From DASWKG01 sp036396755 (GTDB lineage Bacteria; Actinomycetota; UBA4738; CALAEC01), in the NCBI GenBank assembly GCA_036396755.1, contig DASWKG010000058.1:1-28666 (forward strand): 28,666 bases of DNA, read 5' to 3'. This document shows, in pieces, positions 8,947 to 16,622 of the stretch. How positions within the stretch are numbered: position 1 is the first letter of the stretch; the number at the start of each line of letters is the position of its first letter. The notes below the pieces were generated by a model, which searched no databases, was not told the DNA's origin, and saw only the letters and a list, made by a program, of their open reading frames with translations. The position numbers and the translations under genes are program-made.

Positions 8947-10203
8947 CTAGGGGTACGCGGGGAACCGGGCGGCCAGCTCGGCCACGCGCACTGCCGCCCG
9001 CCCCTTGACCGAGCCGTCCCCGGGGTTCCGGATGACGTCCCCGATCACCCCCGCGATCTCCTTCATCTCGGGCTCGTCCATACCGAGCGTCGCGGGGCCG
9101 GGCGTCCCGACGCGGATCCCCGACGCGGTCCCCGGCGGAAGCGGGTCGTTCGGGATGGCGTTCTTGTTGAGGGCGATGCCCACCTCGTCGCACGCCGCCT
9201 CGGCGTCGGCGCCGGTGACCCCCACCGGCCGGAGGTCCACCAGGGCGAGGTGCGAGTCCGTCCCCCCGGAGACGAGCCGCAGCCCCTCGTCGCGGAGCCC
9301 CTCGGCGAGCGCGCGGGCCGTCCGCACCACGCGCTGCGCGTACTCCCGGAACTCGGGCTGCATCGCCTCCTTGAGCGCCACCGCCTTGGCCGCGATGCAG
9401 TGCTCCAGCGGCCCGCCCTGCGAGAACGGGAACACCGCGCGGTCGATCGCCTTCGCATGCTCCTCCCGGCACAGGATCATGCCGCCGCGGGGGCCGCGCA
9501 GCGTCTTGTGCGTCGTGAACGTCACGACGTCGGCGTGTGGCACCGGGCTCGGGTACGCGCCGCCCGCGACCAGGCCGATGAAGTGCGCCGCGTCGACCAT
9601 GAGGATCGCCTCCACCTCGTCGGCGATCGCGCGGAACGCGGCGAAGTCGATCACCGGCGGATAGGCGGTGGCCCCCGCGACGATCACCTTCGGCATGTGC
9701 TGGAGGGCGAGCTCTCGAACGCGGTCCATGTCGATGCGCTCGGTCTCGGGGTCGACCTCGTACCCCGCCACGTCGAACCACTTCCCCGAGAAGTTCACCG
9801 GCGAGCCGTGGGTGAGGTGCCCGCCGTGGGGAAGGCTCATGCCGAGCATCTTGTCGCCGGGCTGCATGAACGCGAAGAACGCCGCCATGTTCGCCTGGGC
9901 GCCGGCGTGCGGCTGCACGTTGGCGTGCTCGGCTCCGAACAGCTCCTTCGCCCGCTCGATCGCGAGGGTCTCCGTCACGTCGACCCAGCGGCACCCGCCA
10001 TAGTAGCGACGACCCGGGTAGCCCTCGGCGTACTTGTCGTTCATCGGGTTGGCGAGCGCGGCGAGGACGGCCGGGCTCGTGTAGTTCTCCGACGCGATGA
10101 GCCGGATGGTGGTCCGCTCTCGCTCGAGCTCGCCCACGATCGCCTCCGCGACCTCGGGGTCGGCCGCCTTCAGGGCATCCCAGTCCGCCACCCACTCCTT
10201 CAT
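8947..10203 (-). CDS. glyA: Serine hydroxymethyltransferase
   Basis: PLP enzyme interconverting serine and glycine with transfer of a one-carbon unit to tetrahydrofolate. 418 aa, family length. Residues seen: IRLIASENYTSPAV (33-46), YPGRRYYGG (62-70), HGGHLTHG (126-133), and the PLP lysine in TFTTHKTLRGPRGG (Lys233). The ATG at 10203 overlaps the rpiB stop (ATGA); the open frame further upstream to 10761 is a shadow of rpiB. The neighbours rpiB and wecA are one or a few bases away, so it is part of one transcript. Confidence 0.96.
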   Translation of the reverse strand: MKEWVADWDALKAADPEVAEAIVGELERERTTIRLIASENYTSPAVLAALANPMNDKYAEGYPGRRYYGGCRWVDVTETLAIERAKELFGAEHANVQPHAGAQANMAAFFAFMQPGDKMLGMSLPHGGHLTHGSPVNFSGKWFDVAGYEVDPETERIDMDRVRELALQHMPKVIVAGATAYPPVIDFAAFRAIADEVEAILMVDAAHFIGLVAGGAYPSPVPHADVVTFTTHKTLRGPRGGMILCREEHAKAIDRAVFPFSQGGPLEHCIAAKAVALKEAMQPEFREYAQRVVRTARALAEGLRDEGLRLVSGGTDSHLALVDLRPVGVTGADAEAACDEVGIALNKNAIPNDPLPPGTASGIRVGTPGPATLGMDEPEMKEIAGVIGDVIRNPGDGSVKGRAAVRVAELAARFPAYP

Positions 10204-10655
10204 CTGGCTCCCCCCTCCTGGTCTTCGATCTCGGCGATCTGCGCGAGGCGGCGCACGTGGCGGTCGCCCTCGAACCCGGTGTCGAGCCAGGTGCGCAGGA
10301 TCTCGCGGGCGAGGGCCGGGGCGACGATCCTGGCCCCGATCGCGAGCACGTTCGCGTCGTTGTGCTCCCGCGACATCCGCGCGGTGTAGAGGTCGTTGCA
10401 GAGGGCGGCCCGGACCCCCCGCACCTTGTTCGCGGCGATCTGCTCGCCCTGCCCCGAGCCGCCGAGCACGACGCCCGCATCCGCGTGCCCGTCTCGCACC
10501 GCCCGCCCGACCGCGGCGCAGATGGGCGGGTAGTCCACGGGCTCCTCGGAGGCGGTCCCGAGGTCGTCCACCTCGTGACCCAGCTCCTTCAGGGATTGCT
10601 TCAGGTTCTCCTTGAGCGCGTAGCCGGCATGGTCGGATCCGATCGCGACCCGCAC
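10200..10655 (-). CDS. rpiB: Ribose-5-phosphate isomerase B
   Basis: Interconverts ribose 5-phosphate and ribulose 5-phosphate in the pentose phosphate pathway. 151 aa. The start reads MRVAIGSDHAGYALKE, and the active-site loop is VVLGGSGQGEQIAANK, with Glu in place of the catalytic Cys of the E. coli type, as in mycobacterial RpiB. SREHNDANVLAIGAR is also conserved. The start is GTG at 10655, 5 nt after the phosphatase stop, with a GGAGG/GAGGG site inside the end of that gene. The frame upstream to 11264 is a shadow. The end overlaps glyA. Confidence 0.94.
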   Translation of the reverse strand: MRVAIGSDHAGYALKENLKQSLKELGHEVDDLGTASEEPVDYPPICAAVGRAVRDGHADAGVVLGGSGQGEQIAANKVRGVRAALCNDLYTARMSREHNDANVLAIGARIVAPALAREILRTWLDTGFEGDRHVRRLAQIAEIEDQEGGAR

Positions 10656-10660
10656 GTCCC

Positions 10661-11248
10661 TCAGACCTCCCTCGCGGGCGCGGGCAGGCGGACGCCGAAC
10701 AGGTCTCGCACGAGGCCGTCCACCGCCTCCTCGATCTCCGCGGCGATCGCGCGGTAGACATCGATTCCCAGGCCCATGGGGTCGGAGACGTCGAGGTCGG
10801 GGATGCGGGGCCGCTCGCGACCGGAGCGGAGCGCGTGCGCCTCGCCGATGCGCGCGAGCACCTCGTCGCGCCCGGGCCCGGTCGCGGGGCCGTCGAGCGC
10901 GCGCAGCAGGGCGGTCAGCTCCTTCAGCGTGAACACCTTCGGCGCCGCTCCCGGGGACATCCGAAGGATCTCGTCCTTGTGCTCGGCGGTCAGGCCCAGC
11001 ACCAGGTCGGCCTGCTCGATCCGGTCGGCCAGCAGGGGGCTGGCCTCGTGGAGGCTCACGTCGAGGCCGCGCTCGGCGCCCGCGGCAACCGTCTCGCGGG
11101 TGGGCGGGTTCCCCTCGCGACCCCAGGTGCCGGCCGACGAGGCCCGCACCCCACCCCCGAGGAGGCGCTCGGAACGGGCGTTCAGGAACGCTTCCCCCAG
11201 CGGCGAGCGGCAGATGTTGCCCGTGCAGACGAACAGGACCGAGAGCAC
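10661..11248 (-). CDS. Low-molecular-weight protein tyrosine phosphatase family protein
   Basis: Phosphatase of the arsenate-reductase-like/LMW-PTP fold, 195 aa. The phosphate loop CTGNICRS (8-15) follows the first strand (LSVLFV). A general-acid aspartate is probably in LDVSDPMG near the C-terminus. Such enzymes often dephosphorylate tyrosine kinases or protein-arginine phosphate, and the nearby wecA and transpeptidase genes make an envelope-polysaccharide link plausible but unproven. The start is GTG at 11248 with a TAGACT box exactly 6 nt before it, so the gene can be transcribed separately as a leaderless message from the end of tsaC. Confidence 0.85.
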   Translation of the reverse strand: MLSVLFVCTGNICRSPLGEAFLNARSERLLGGGVRASSAGTWGREGNPPTRETVAAGAERGLDVSLHEASPLLADRIEQADLVLGLTAEHKDEILRMSPGAAPKVFTLKELTALLRALDGPATGPGRDEVLARIGEAHALRSGRERPRIPDLDVSDPMGLGIDVYRAIAAEIEEAVDGLVRDLFGVRLPAPAREV

Positions 11249-11254
11249 GCCCGG

Positions 11255-11260
11255 AGTCTA
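11255..11260 (-). promoter_or_regulatory. -10 box of the phosphatase-rpiB-glyA-wecA transcript
   Basis: On the minus strand TAGACT (11260-11255) ends 6 nt before the GTG at 11248, the leaderless spacing seen at other genes here. No good -35 is visible, and there is no ribosome site. Confidence 0.45.
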
Positions 11261-11274
11261 GCACCGGGGTTTTT

Positions 11275-11910
11275 TCAGTCCGGAGCCCGGCCGATGAGAC
11301 CCGCGAGCACCTCGTCGGGGTCGACGGCGCCGATGCGCAGGATGTGTGGCTCGGTGCCGGTGAGATCCAGGATCGTCGACGGCGTGCCCCCGCCCCCGCC
11401 GACGCAGAGGTACACCTCGACCTCGTCGCGCAGGGCCTTGCGGACGCCCTCGCAGGAGCTCGCGGGCTTCTCCCCCGACCGATTGGCCGAGGAGACGGCC
11501 AGCGGCCCGGTCCGCGCGAGGAGCGCGATCGCGAGACCGTGCTCGGGAACGCGAACGCCGATGGTGTCCTTCGCCGCGCCGAGGTCCCATCCCCGGGAGA
11601 CCTGGGTGCGGGGCAGCACGAGCGTGAGCCCTCCCGGCCAGAAGCGGTGCGCCAGGGCGAGCGCGCGGGCGTCCATCTGGGCGACCTGGGCCGCGTCCGC
11701 CGCCCCGGCCACCAGGATCGGGAGCGTCAGGTCGTGCGGCCGTCGCTTCGCGTCGAAGAGCTTGTCGGTCGCGCCGCGGATGTCGGGGCGGGCCGCGAGC
11801 CCGTAGACCGTGTCGGTGGGGATCACGACGAGCTGGCCTCGGCCGAGCGCCTCCTCGGCGGCATCGAGCGCCGCGCCGGCGTCGCCGTCGGAGCCGAAGA
11901 CCTGCGTCAT
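11275..11910 (-). CDS. tsaC: Threonylcarbamoyl-AMP synthase (Sua5/YrdC family)
   Basis: Makes L-threonylcarbamoyl-AMP from threonine, bicarbonate and ATP for the t6A37 modification of tRNAs reading ANN codons. 211 aa, a YrdC domain without the extra C-terminal Sua5 domain. Motifs seen: IPTDTVYGLAA (near 30-40), the KRRPHDLTLPILV loop, FWPGGLTLVLPR, and SSANRSGE. The ATG at 11910 is preferred to one at 11922 because the upstream ATG lies within the GGAGGGAGG ribosome site. The start overlaps the prmC stop as ATGA. It sits in the usual actinobacterial prfA-prmC-tsaC order. Confidence 0.94.
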   Translation of the reverse strand: MTQVFGSDGDAGAALDAAEEALGRGQLVVIPTDTVYGLAARPDIRGATDKLFDAKRRPHDLTLPILVAGAADAAQVAQMDARALALAHRFWPGGLTLVLPRTQVSRGWDLGAAKDTIGVRVPEHGLAIALLARTGPLAVSSANRSGEKPASSCEGVRKALRDEVEVYLCVGGGGGTPSTILDLTGTEPHILRIGAVDPDEVLAGLIGRAPD

Positions 11911-12746
11911 GCCTCCCTCCATCTCGCTCGCACCACTCGGTCGCGTCCGGCGAGGTCCGGAAGCACCTCGACGCTAGAGAATGAGTTCGCCAGATAGCTA
12001 CCCACTTCCTCCCCCTGTGAGTCTCCGATCTCGAGCGCGAGCCATCCACCGGGCCGCAACCAGTCCGGCGCGGCGTCCCCGAGCCGGCGGTGGACGTCGG
12101 TGCCCCCGACGAGCGCCTCGTAGGGATCCCGGCGAACCTCGGCCGGCAGGTCCGCGTACTCCTCGGGCGCGATGTACGGCGGGTTGCTCACGATGAGGTC
12201 GACGGCGCCCCGCAGCTCTCCGGGAACCGGATCCAGCAGGTCCCCCGCAAGCACCTCGACCTCGAGCCCGAGCCGGTCCGCGTTCTCGCGGGCGAGCTGG
12301 ACCGCGTCGCCGGAGCGGTCGACCGCGAGCACGCGGGCGTCGCCTCGCGCGTGCTTGATCGCGAGCGCCACGGCCCCGGTGCCGGTGCCCACGTCGACGA
12401 TGAGCGGCGCCGTTCGACCCGCGAGCGTCTCCAGCGCCGAGAGGACCAGGCCCTCGGTCTCCGGACGCGGGACGAACACGCCGGGGCGCACGGTCAGCAC
12501 CAGGTCGAGGAAGCCCTGCTCGCCGGTGAGGTGCTGGAGCGGCACCCCGCTGCACCGCTGGCACAGCGCCCGGCCGAACCGCCGGGCCGCCTCGGTCCCG
12601 AGCGGCTCCCGCCGCGCGTACAGGCCCGCCCGGTCGGTCTCGAGCACGTTCATCAGCAGGATCTCGGCCGTCTCCCGGGGCGACTCGACCCCGTGCCGCT
12701 CGAGGTAAGCGGCGGCGCGCGTGATGACCGGCCCGAGGCCGCTCAC
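11907..12746 (-). CDS. prmC: Peptide chain release factor N5-glutamine methyltransferase
   Basis: S-adenosylmethionine-dependent methyltransferase that methylates the Gln of the GGQ motif of RF1/RF2, fitting its place after prfA. 279 aa: N-terminal helical domain about 1-95, Rossmann methyltransferase about 100-279. Motifs are VDVGTGTGAVAL for SAM binding and NPPYI for the glutamine substrate. FVPRPETEGLV is the usual linker block. The start is GTG at 12746, which shares GTGA with the stop of the small PIN-like remnant upstream. The end overlaps tsaC. Confidence 0.94.
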   Translation of the reverse strand: MSGLGPVITRAAAYLERHGVESPRETAEILLMNVLETDRAGLYARREPLGTEAARRFGRALCQRCSGVPLQHLTGEQGFLDLVLTVRPGVFVPRPETEGLVLSALETLAGRTAPLIVDVGTGTGAVALAIKHARGDARVLAVDRSGDAVQLARENADRLGLEVEVLAGDLLDPVPGELRGAVDLIVSNPPYIAPEEYADLPAEVRRDPYEALVGGTDVHRRLGDAAPDWLRPGGWLALEIGDSQGEEVGSYLANSFSSVEVLPDLAGRDRVVRARWREA

Positions 12747-12841
12747 GCGGATCCGTCCGCGGGCAGCACGACGAACGCATCGCCCTCCAGCGGTCGAGCT
12801 CGCCGGAAGTCGCGCTCATCGAACGTGAGTGGCCGTGGCAT
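12743..12841 (-). pseudogene. Remnant resembling the C-terminal tail of a PIN-domain (VapC) toxin
   Basis: A 32-codon frame between prfA and prmC. The stretch LTFDERDFRRARP then GDAFVVLPADG matches the end of PIN-domain toxins as I remember them, where a conserved Asp is followed by (R/H)xF, an RP turn and a final F-x-LLP strand. The first three-quarters of the domain, with the other catalytic acids, is missing, and no ribosome site precedes the ATG at 12841. The stop makes a GTGA overlap with prmC. It may be a scar from a toxin-antitoxin insertion, or a small real peptide. Confidence 0.4.
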
Positions 12842-12879
12842 GCTGAGAAGCCCGAAATCGTCGGGCGAAGAGCTCGGCT

Positions 12880-13962
12880 TCAAGAGCCGTCGCCGCGGAG
12901 TTGGTCGCCTCGCTCCTTCTGGATCAGGGCGTCGATGAACTGGTCGATCTCGCCCTGGAGGATCTCGGTCAGGTTGTGCGCCTTCAGGCCGATGCGGTGG
13001 TCGGTCACGCGGCTCTCGGGGAAGTTGTAGGTCCGGATCTTCTCCGAGCGGCTGCCCGTCCCGACCTGCGCCTTCCGGGCCTCCCCCCGCTCGGCGGCGA
13101 GCTCCTGCTCGCGGAGCTCGAGGAGCCGGGCGCGGAGATAGCGCATCCCCTTCTCCTTGTTCTGGAGCTGGGAGCGCTCCTCCTGCGCGGAGATCACGAT
13201 GCCGGTGGGCTTGTGGGTGATGCGCACCGCGGAGTCGGTGGTGTTCACCGACTGGCCCCCGGGGCCGCTGGATCGGAACACGTCGATCTCGATGTCCTCG
13301 GGCCGGATCTCGACGTCGACCTCCTCGGCCTCGGGCAGCACCGCGACGGTCGCGGCCGACGTGTGGATGCGCCCCTGCGACTCGGTCTCGGGCACCCGCT
13401 GCACCCGGTGCACGCCCGACTCGTGCTTCAGCCGCGAGTAGGCCTGGTCGCCGCGGATCTCGAGGATCACCTTGTCGAAGCCGCCGAGGTCGGAGGGGTT
13501 CGACGAGAGCACCTCGGCCTTCCACTTCCTTCTCTCGGCGTAACGCCGGTACATCTCGAACAGGTCGCCGGCCCACAGCTTCGCCTCGTCGCCCCCCTCG
13601 CCCGCGCGGATCTCGATCACGACGTTCTTCTCGTCGAGGGGATCCGTCGGCAGGAGCAGTACCTCGAGCTCGGCCTCGAGCTGCTCGGCGAGCTTCTCGG
13701 CCCGCTCGGCCTCCTCTTTGTAGAAGACCTGCGACTCGGGGTCCTTCTCGTCGCGGCCGAGGGCACGGGCCTCCTCGGCGTCCGAGTTCGCCTGCCGCCA
13801 CTTGCGGTAGGCGCCGACGATCTCGCCCAGCTCGGCGTGCTGCTTGCCGAGGTCGCGCAGCTTGGCGGGGTCGGAAGCGACCTCGGGACGCGAGAGCTCG
13901 GCGTTGAGCTCCTCGTAGCGGGCCTCGATCTCGTCGAGGCGCGCGCGCATGCCCTCGTTCAC
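12880..13962 (-). CDS. prfA: Peptide chain release factor 1
   Basis: Recognises UAA and UAG stop codons and triggers peptide release. 360 aa. The codon-reading tripeptide is PET in RVPETESQGRIHTSA, within the RF1 P-x-T pattern (it excludes RF2, which has SPF). The catalytic GGQ is in SSGPGGQSVNTTDSA, the target of PrmC. The start is GTG at 13962 with GAGGGG about 6 nt upstream; an ATG at 13950 (MRARLDEIEARY) is the alternative. It follows the DUF1385 gene by 9 nt and precedes prmC, separated by the PIN-like remnant. Confidence 0.97.
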   Translation of the reverse strand: MNEGMRARLDEIEARYEELNAELSRPEVASDPAKLRDLGKQHAELGEIVGAYRKWRQANSDAEEARALGRDEKDPESQVFYKEEAERAEKLAEQLEAELEVLLLPTDPLDEKNVVIEIRAGEGGDEAKLWAGDLFEMYRRYAERRKWKAEVLSSNPSDLGGFDKVILEIRGDQAYSRLKHESGVHRVQRVPETESQGRIHTSAATVAVLPEAEEVDVEIRPEDIEIDVFRSSGPGGQSVNTTDSAVRITHKPTGIVISAQEERSQLQNKEKGMRYLRARLLELREQELAAERGEARKAQVGTGSRSEKIRTYNFPESRVTDHRIGLKAHNLTEILQGEIDQFIDALIQKERGDQLRGDGS

Positions 13963-13971
13963 GCCGCCCCC

Positions 13972-14910
13972 TCAGGAGGAGCGGTCGTCGTCGGGGGTCG
14001 GGACCGGCTCCCCTGCCGCGTCGGCTTCGTCCTTCAGCTCCCGCTCGCGGCGCAGGACCTCCTCGAAGGAGGCGATCGCCACCTCGACCTGGTCGCGGCT
14101 CGGAGGCTTCGTGGTCACCTTCTGGAGCCAGAGGCCCGGAGCCATGAGGGCGCGGATGACCAGAGAGTTGGGGAACCGCGCACCCAGGCGCAGCGCCTCG
14201 AACGCAAGCCCGGCGATCAGCGGGATCGCGAGGATGCGCGACCCGATCCGCCACCAGATCCCCGGCGTGCCGAACATCGCGAAGATGAAGATGGTCAGGA
14301 TCATCACGATGAGCAGGAAGTTCGTGCCGCAGCGAACGTGCAGCGTGGAGTACTTGTCGACCGCCTCGGGGACGAGCGGCTCGTCGTGCTCGTACGCGGC
14401 GATCGTCTTGTGCTCGGCGCCGTGGTACTGGAAGACGCGGCGGATGTCCTTCATGCGCCCGATCAGGAAGAGGTAGCCGAGGAAGAGCAGCACACGGAAA
14501 ACCCCCTCGGCCGCGTTCAGCAGGATGCCGCTCGTGTCGATGCGGTCCTGCGCGAACCGGAACAGCACCGTCGGGCCCACGACGAACACCGCGATGAAGA
14601 AGACGAACGCGAGCGTCATCGAGAGCGCCATCTGTTTCGAGGAGAGCTTCTCCTCCTCCTCGACCGAGTGGTTCGCCGAGACGGTGAGCGCTTTCACGCC
14701 GATCGCGAGGGCCTGCCCAAGCGCGATGATGCCTCGCAGGAACGGCTTGCGGAAGATCGCCACGCGCTTGGCGATGGAGTCGATCTCGTGCGACTCGCGG
14801 TGGATCTCGCCGTCGGGCTTCCGCACCGCGATCGCCCAGACGTCGGCCCCGCGCATCATGACGCCCTCGATGACCGCCTGCCCGCCGTAGAAGTGCTGCT
14901 TCTTGCTCAT
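13972..14910 (-). CDS. DUF1385 membrane protein (YqhQ-like)
   Basis: Member of the DUF1385 family (Bacillus YqhQ), 312 aa, function not established. The hallmarks are all present: YGGQAVIEGVMMRG at residues 8-21, YHGAEHKTIAAYE in the middle, and LHVRCGTNFLL shortly after. Four to five membrane helices lie at about 95-118, 135-152, 200-222 and 228-245, and the C-terminus is a charged cytoplasmic tail. The conserved His, Glu and Cys suggest a metal or catalytic site. It is next to prfA, as in many Gram-positive and actinobacterial genomes. The start has a TACAAT box 6 nt before it and no ribosome site. Confidence 0.88.
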   Translation of the reverse strand: MSKKQHFYGGQAVIEGVMMRGADVWAIAVRKPDGEIHRESHEIDSIAKRVAIFRKPFLRGIIALGQALAIGVKALTVSANHSVEEEEKLSSKQMALSMTLAFVFFIAVFVVGPTVLFRFAQDRIDTSGILLNAAEGVFRVLLFLGYLFLIGRMKDIRRVFQYHGAEHKTIAAYEHDEPLVPEAVDKYSTLHVRCGTNFLLIVMILTIFIFAMFGTPGIWWRIGSRILAIPLIAGLAFEALRLGARFPNSLVIRALMAPGLWLQKVTTKPPSRDQVEVAIASFEEVLRRERELKDEADAAGEPVPTPDDDRSS

Positions 14911-14916
14911 GGCGTC

Positions 14917-14922
14917 ATTGTA
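14917..14922 (-). promoter_or_regulatory. -10 box of the DUF1385-prfA operon (leaderless)
   Basis: TACAAT on the minus strand (14922-14917), five of six bases of the consensus, ends exactly 6 nt before the ATG at 14910. No ribosome site and no clear -35 were found. The remaining spacer to 15064 holds nothing else I recognise. Confidence 0.55.
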
Positions 14923-15064
14923 CGGGCACGCGCCCTCCGCATCCGCCCGATCCGACCGAGCGGGGAGAGCCCGAGACCGCGGGGGGTCGCCGTGAGCAAC
15001 GCGAGCTATGCGACGCTGCGAGCGCTGATCGGCGCGGCTACGCCGGCCCCGGCCGCCTGCGCCG

Positions 15065-16411
15065 TCAGCCCTCGCAGGAGCTGAGGTCGTCGTCGGGGTC
15101 GGAGAAGCACACGTCCTTGCCCGGGCCGCCCGCCACCCTCTCCTTCGGGGTGCCGTCCCGAGACCGGAGGGTGTCGTTGCCGGGGTCGCCGCGGAAGGTG
15201 TCCTTCCCCTTCGCGCCGATCAGCTTGTCCTTCCCCCTACCGCCGATCAGGGAGTCGTCGCCGTCGTTGCCGAGGCCGACATCGTTTCCGGCGCCCCCCA
15301 AGATCCGGTCGTCGCCGGACCCGCCGATCAGGCGATCGCCTCCGGCGTCGCCTCGCAGGACGTCGTCGCCGCCCAGGCCCCGCAGGACGTCGTCCCCAGC
15401 GAGGCCGCAGATGAAGTCGTCGTCCTCGGTGCCCACCAGCACGTCCTCGCCCGAGGTCCCGGTGATGGTGCATCCGCCCGGCGGCGGTGGCGGTGGTGGT
15501 GGTGGCTCGCCGCCCAGCGGCTGCCAGTTGGCCTCGATGTTGAGCGCCACGGGGTTCGCCGTGAGCTGCGTCTGCGCCGACCCGTCGGCCATCATGGAGA
15601 AGATCTCCCGGTTGACCTCCGAGATGAGCTCCCGGTCGAAGGCGATCATCGTCCCGTCCGGGGAGTACGCCGGGTCGAGGTCGGAGGCCGCGTTGCTCGT
15701 CAGGTTGACCGGCGAGGAGCCGTCCGGGGCCATCTCGTAGATCTCGTTGTTGCCGTCGCGGTTGGTGGCGAAGGCGATCTTCGAGCCGTCCGGGGCCCAG
15801 TCGGGCAGGAGGTCGGTGCCGGGGTCACTGGTGAGGTTCACCTGCCCCGTGCCGTCGGGGGCCATCGAGTAGATCTCGTTGTTGCCGTCGCGGTCGGTCT
15901 GGAAGGCGATGGCCGACCCGTCCGGCGCCCAGGCGGGAAAGCCGTCGAAGCCGGCGACGTTCGTGAGCTGGGTGGGCGTCCCGGTCCCGTCGGCGGCCAT
16001 CACATAGATGTCGAAGTCGCCGTCGCGGTCGCTGTAGAACGCGATCATGGAGCCGTCGGGCGACCAGGCCGGCCCGAAGTCCGCGGCCGGGTCCGGGGCC
16101 ACGGCCGCCTGGCCCGAGCCGTCGGAGCCCATCGTGTAGATCTCGGAGTCGCCGTCGCGGTCGGTGGCGAAGGCGATCATGGACCCGTCGGGCGACCAGT
16201 TCGGAAGGTAGGACCCCGCCGCCATGGTCATCCGGGTCTCCCCGGAACCGTCCGGCGCCATCACGTACACCTCGAAACCGAACGTGGCCGGGGCGTCGCG
16301 GGTGCTGGTGAACGCGATCATCCCGTTGTCGCCGGGCGGGGTTGCGGGAGCAGCGGGGGCGGTCAGAAGGAGCGTGGACGCGACGAGCATCGTCGCGAGG
16401 CGGCCGGCCAT
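15065..16411 (-). CDS. Secreted beta-propeller (PD40/TolB-like) protein with C-terminal RTX calcium-binding repeats
   Basis: 448 aa, exported. Signal peptide about 1-24 (ending PAAPATPP). Residues about 28-300 are about six propeller blades of 42-45 residues with the signature W(S/A)PDGSxIAFxxxRDGxxEIYxMxxDG. A run of nine prolines follows (about 303-313), then about nine RTX nonapeptides of GGxGxDxLx type (about 318-430), for example GLGGDDVLRG and GGSGDDRILGG, which bind calcium outside the cell. Cysteines flank the RTX part. The start at 16411 has GGGAGGG 8 nt upstream; the frame to 16558 lacks one. It could be an extracellular binding or adhesion protein; no enzyme domain is seen. Divergent from the DUF11 protein. 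Confidence 0.85.
   Translation of the reverse strand: MAGRLATMLVASTLLLTAPAAPATPPGDNGMIAFTSTRDAPATFGFEVYVMAPDGSGETRMTMAAGSYLPNWSPDGSMIAFATDRDGDSEIYTMGSDGSGQAAVAPDPAADFGPAWSPDGSMIAFYSDRDGDFDIYVMAADGTGTPTQLTNVAGFDGFPAWAPDGSAIAFQTDRDGNNEIYSMAPDGTGQVNLTSDPGTDLLPDWAPDGSKIAFATNRDGNNEIYEMAPDGSSPVNLTSNAASDLDPAYSPDGTMIAFDRELISEVNREIFSMMADGSAQTQLTANPVALNIEANWQPLGGEPPPPPPPPPGGCTITGTSGEDVLVGTEDDDFICGLAGDDVLRGLGGDDVLRGDAGGDRLIGGSGDDRILGGAGNDVGLGNDGDDSLIGGRGKDKLIGAKGKDTFRGDPGNDTLRSRDGTPKERVAGGPGKDVCFSDPDDDLSSCEG
15120..15455 (-). repeat. RTX nonapeptide repeat tract
   Basis: In-frame tandem repeats coding for GGxGxDxLx-type units, degenerate at the DNA level (repeated GTCGTC/GCCGCC blocks on the plus strand). 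Adjacent to it, 15478-15506 is a GGT/GGC simple repeat encoding the polyproline linker. Confidence 0.75.
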
Positions 16412-16622
16412 GATGGGGCCCTCCCCTCGATTCGGAGACAGAGCGATCATCATCCTGCTCTTTGCTCGAGGGAATAGCAATTTCGAGGCGTTGGGGCCCC
16501 CGGGTGACTGGTCCGCCACTCGTTTCGCCCGGATCGAGGAAACGCGGAACATGGCCATTCTGGGCTATTGGCACCGCCGGACTGGTGGGCCATCCTCTGA
16601 GCAACCGGACAGGGGGTTGCCG

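Noticed and set aside
11270..11275. T-run next to CCGGGG as an intrinsic terminator
   Set aside because: The T-run is on the plus strand, where no gene ends; on the transcribed minus strand it reads as A after the tsaC stop, and no good stem precedes it.
13380..13390. PET instead of PAT/PVT in the codon-reading tripeptide of RF1
   Set aside because: The P-x-T pattern tolerates changes at the middle position, so altered stop-codon reading is not implied.
14985..15064. Possible tRNA or small RNA in the spacer before the propeller gene
   Set aside because: No cloverleaf, anticodon arm or TTCRA-type loop could be built; only short GC stems were seen.
12901..15084. Plus-strand open frame of 727 codons antisense to prfA and DUF1385
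   Set aside because: Composition is the mirror of GC-rich coding on the other strand (Leu/Arg/Asp/Val-rich), it has no domain, and the minus strand carries unambiguous genes there.
16224..16622. N-terminal extension of the DUF11 protein
   Set aside because: It runs antisense through the start of the propeller protein, whereas ATG 16623 is followed by a proper signal peptide and preceded by a ribosome site.
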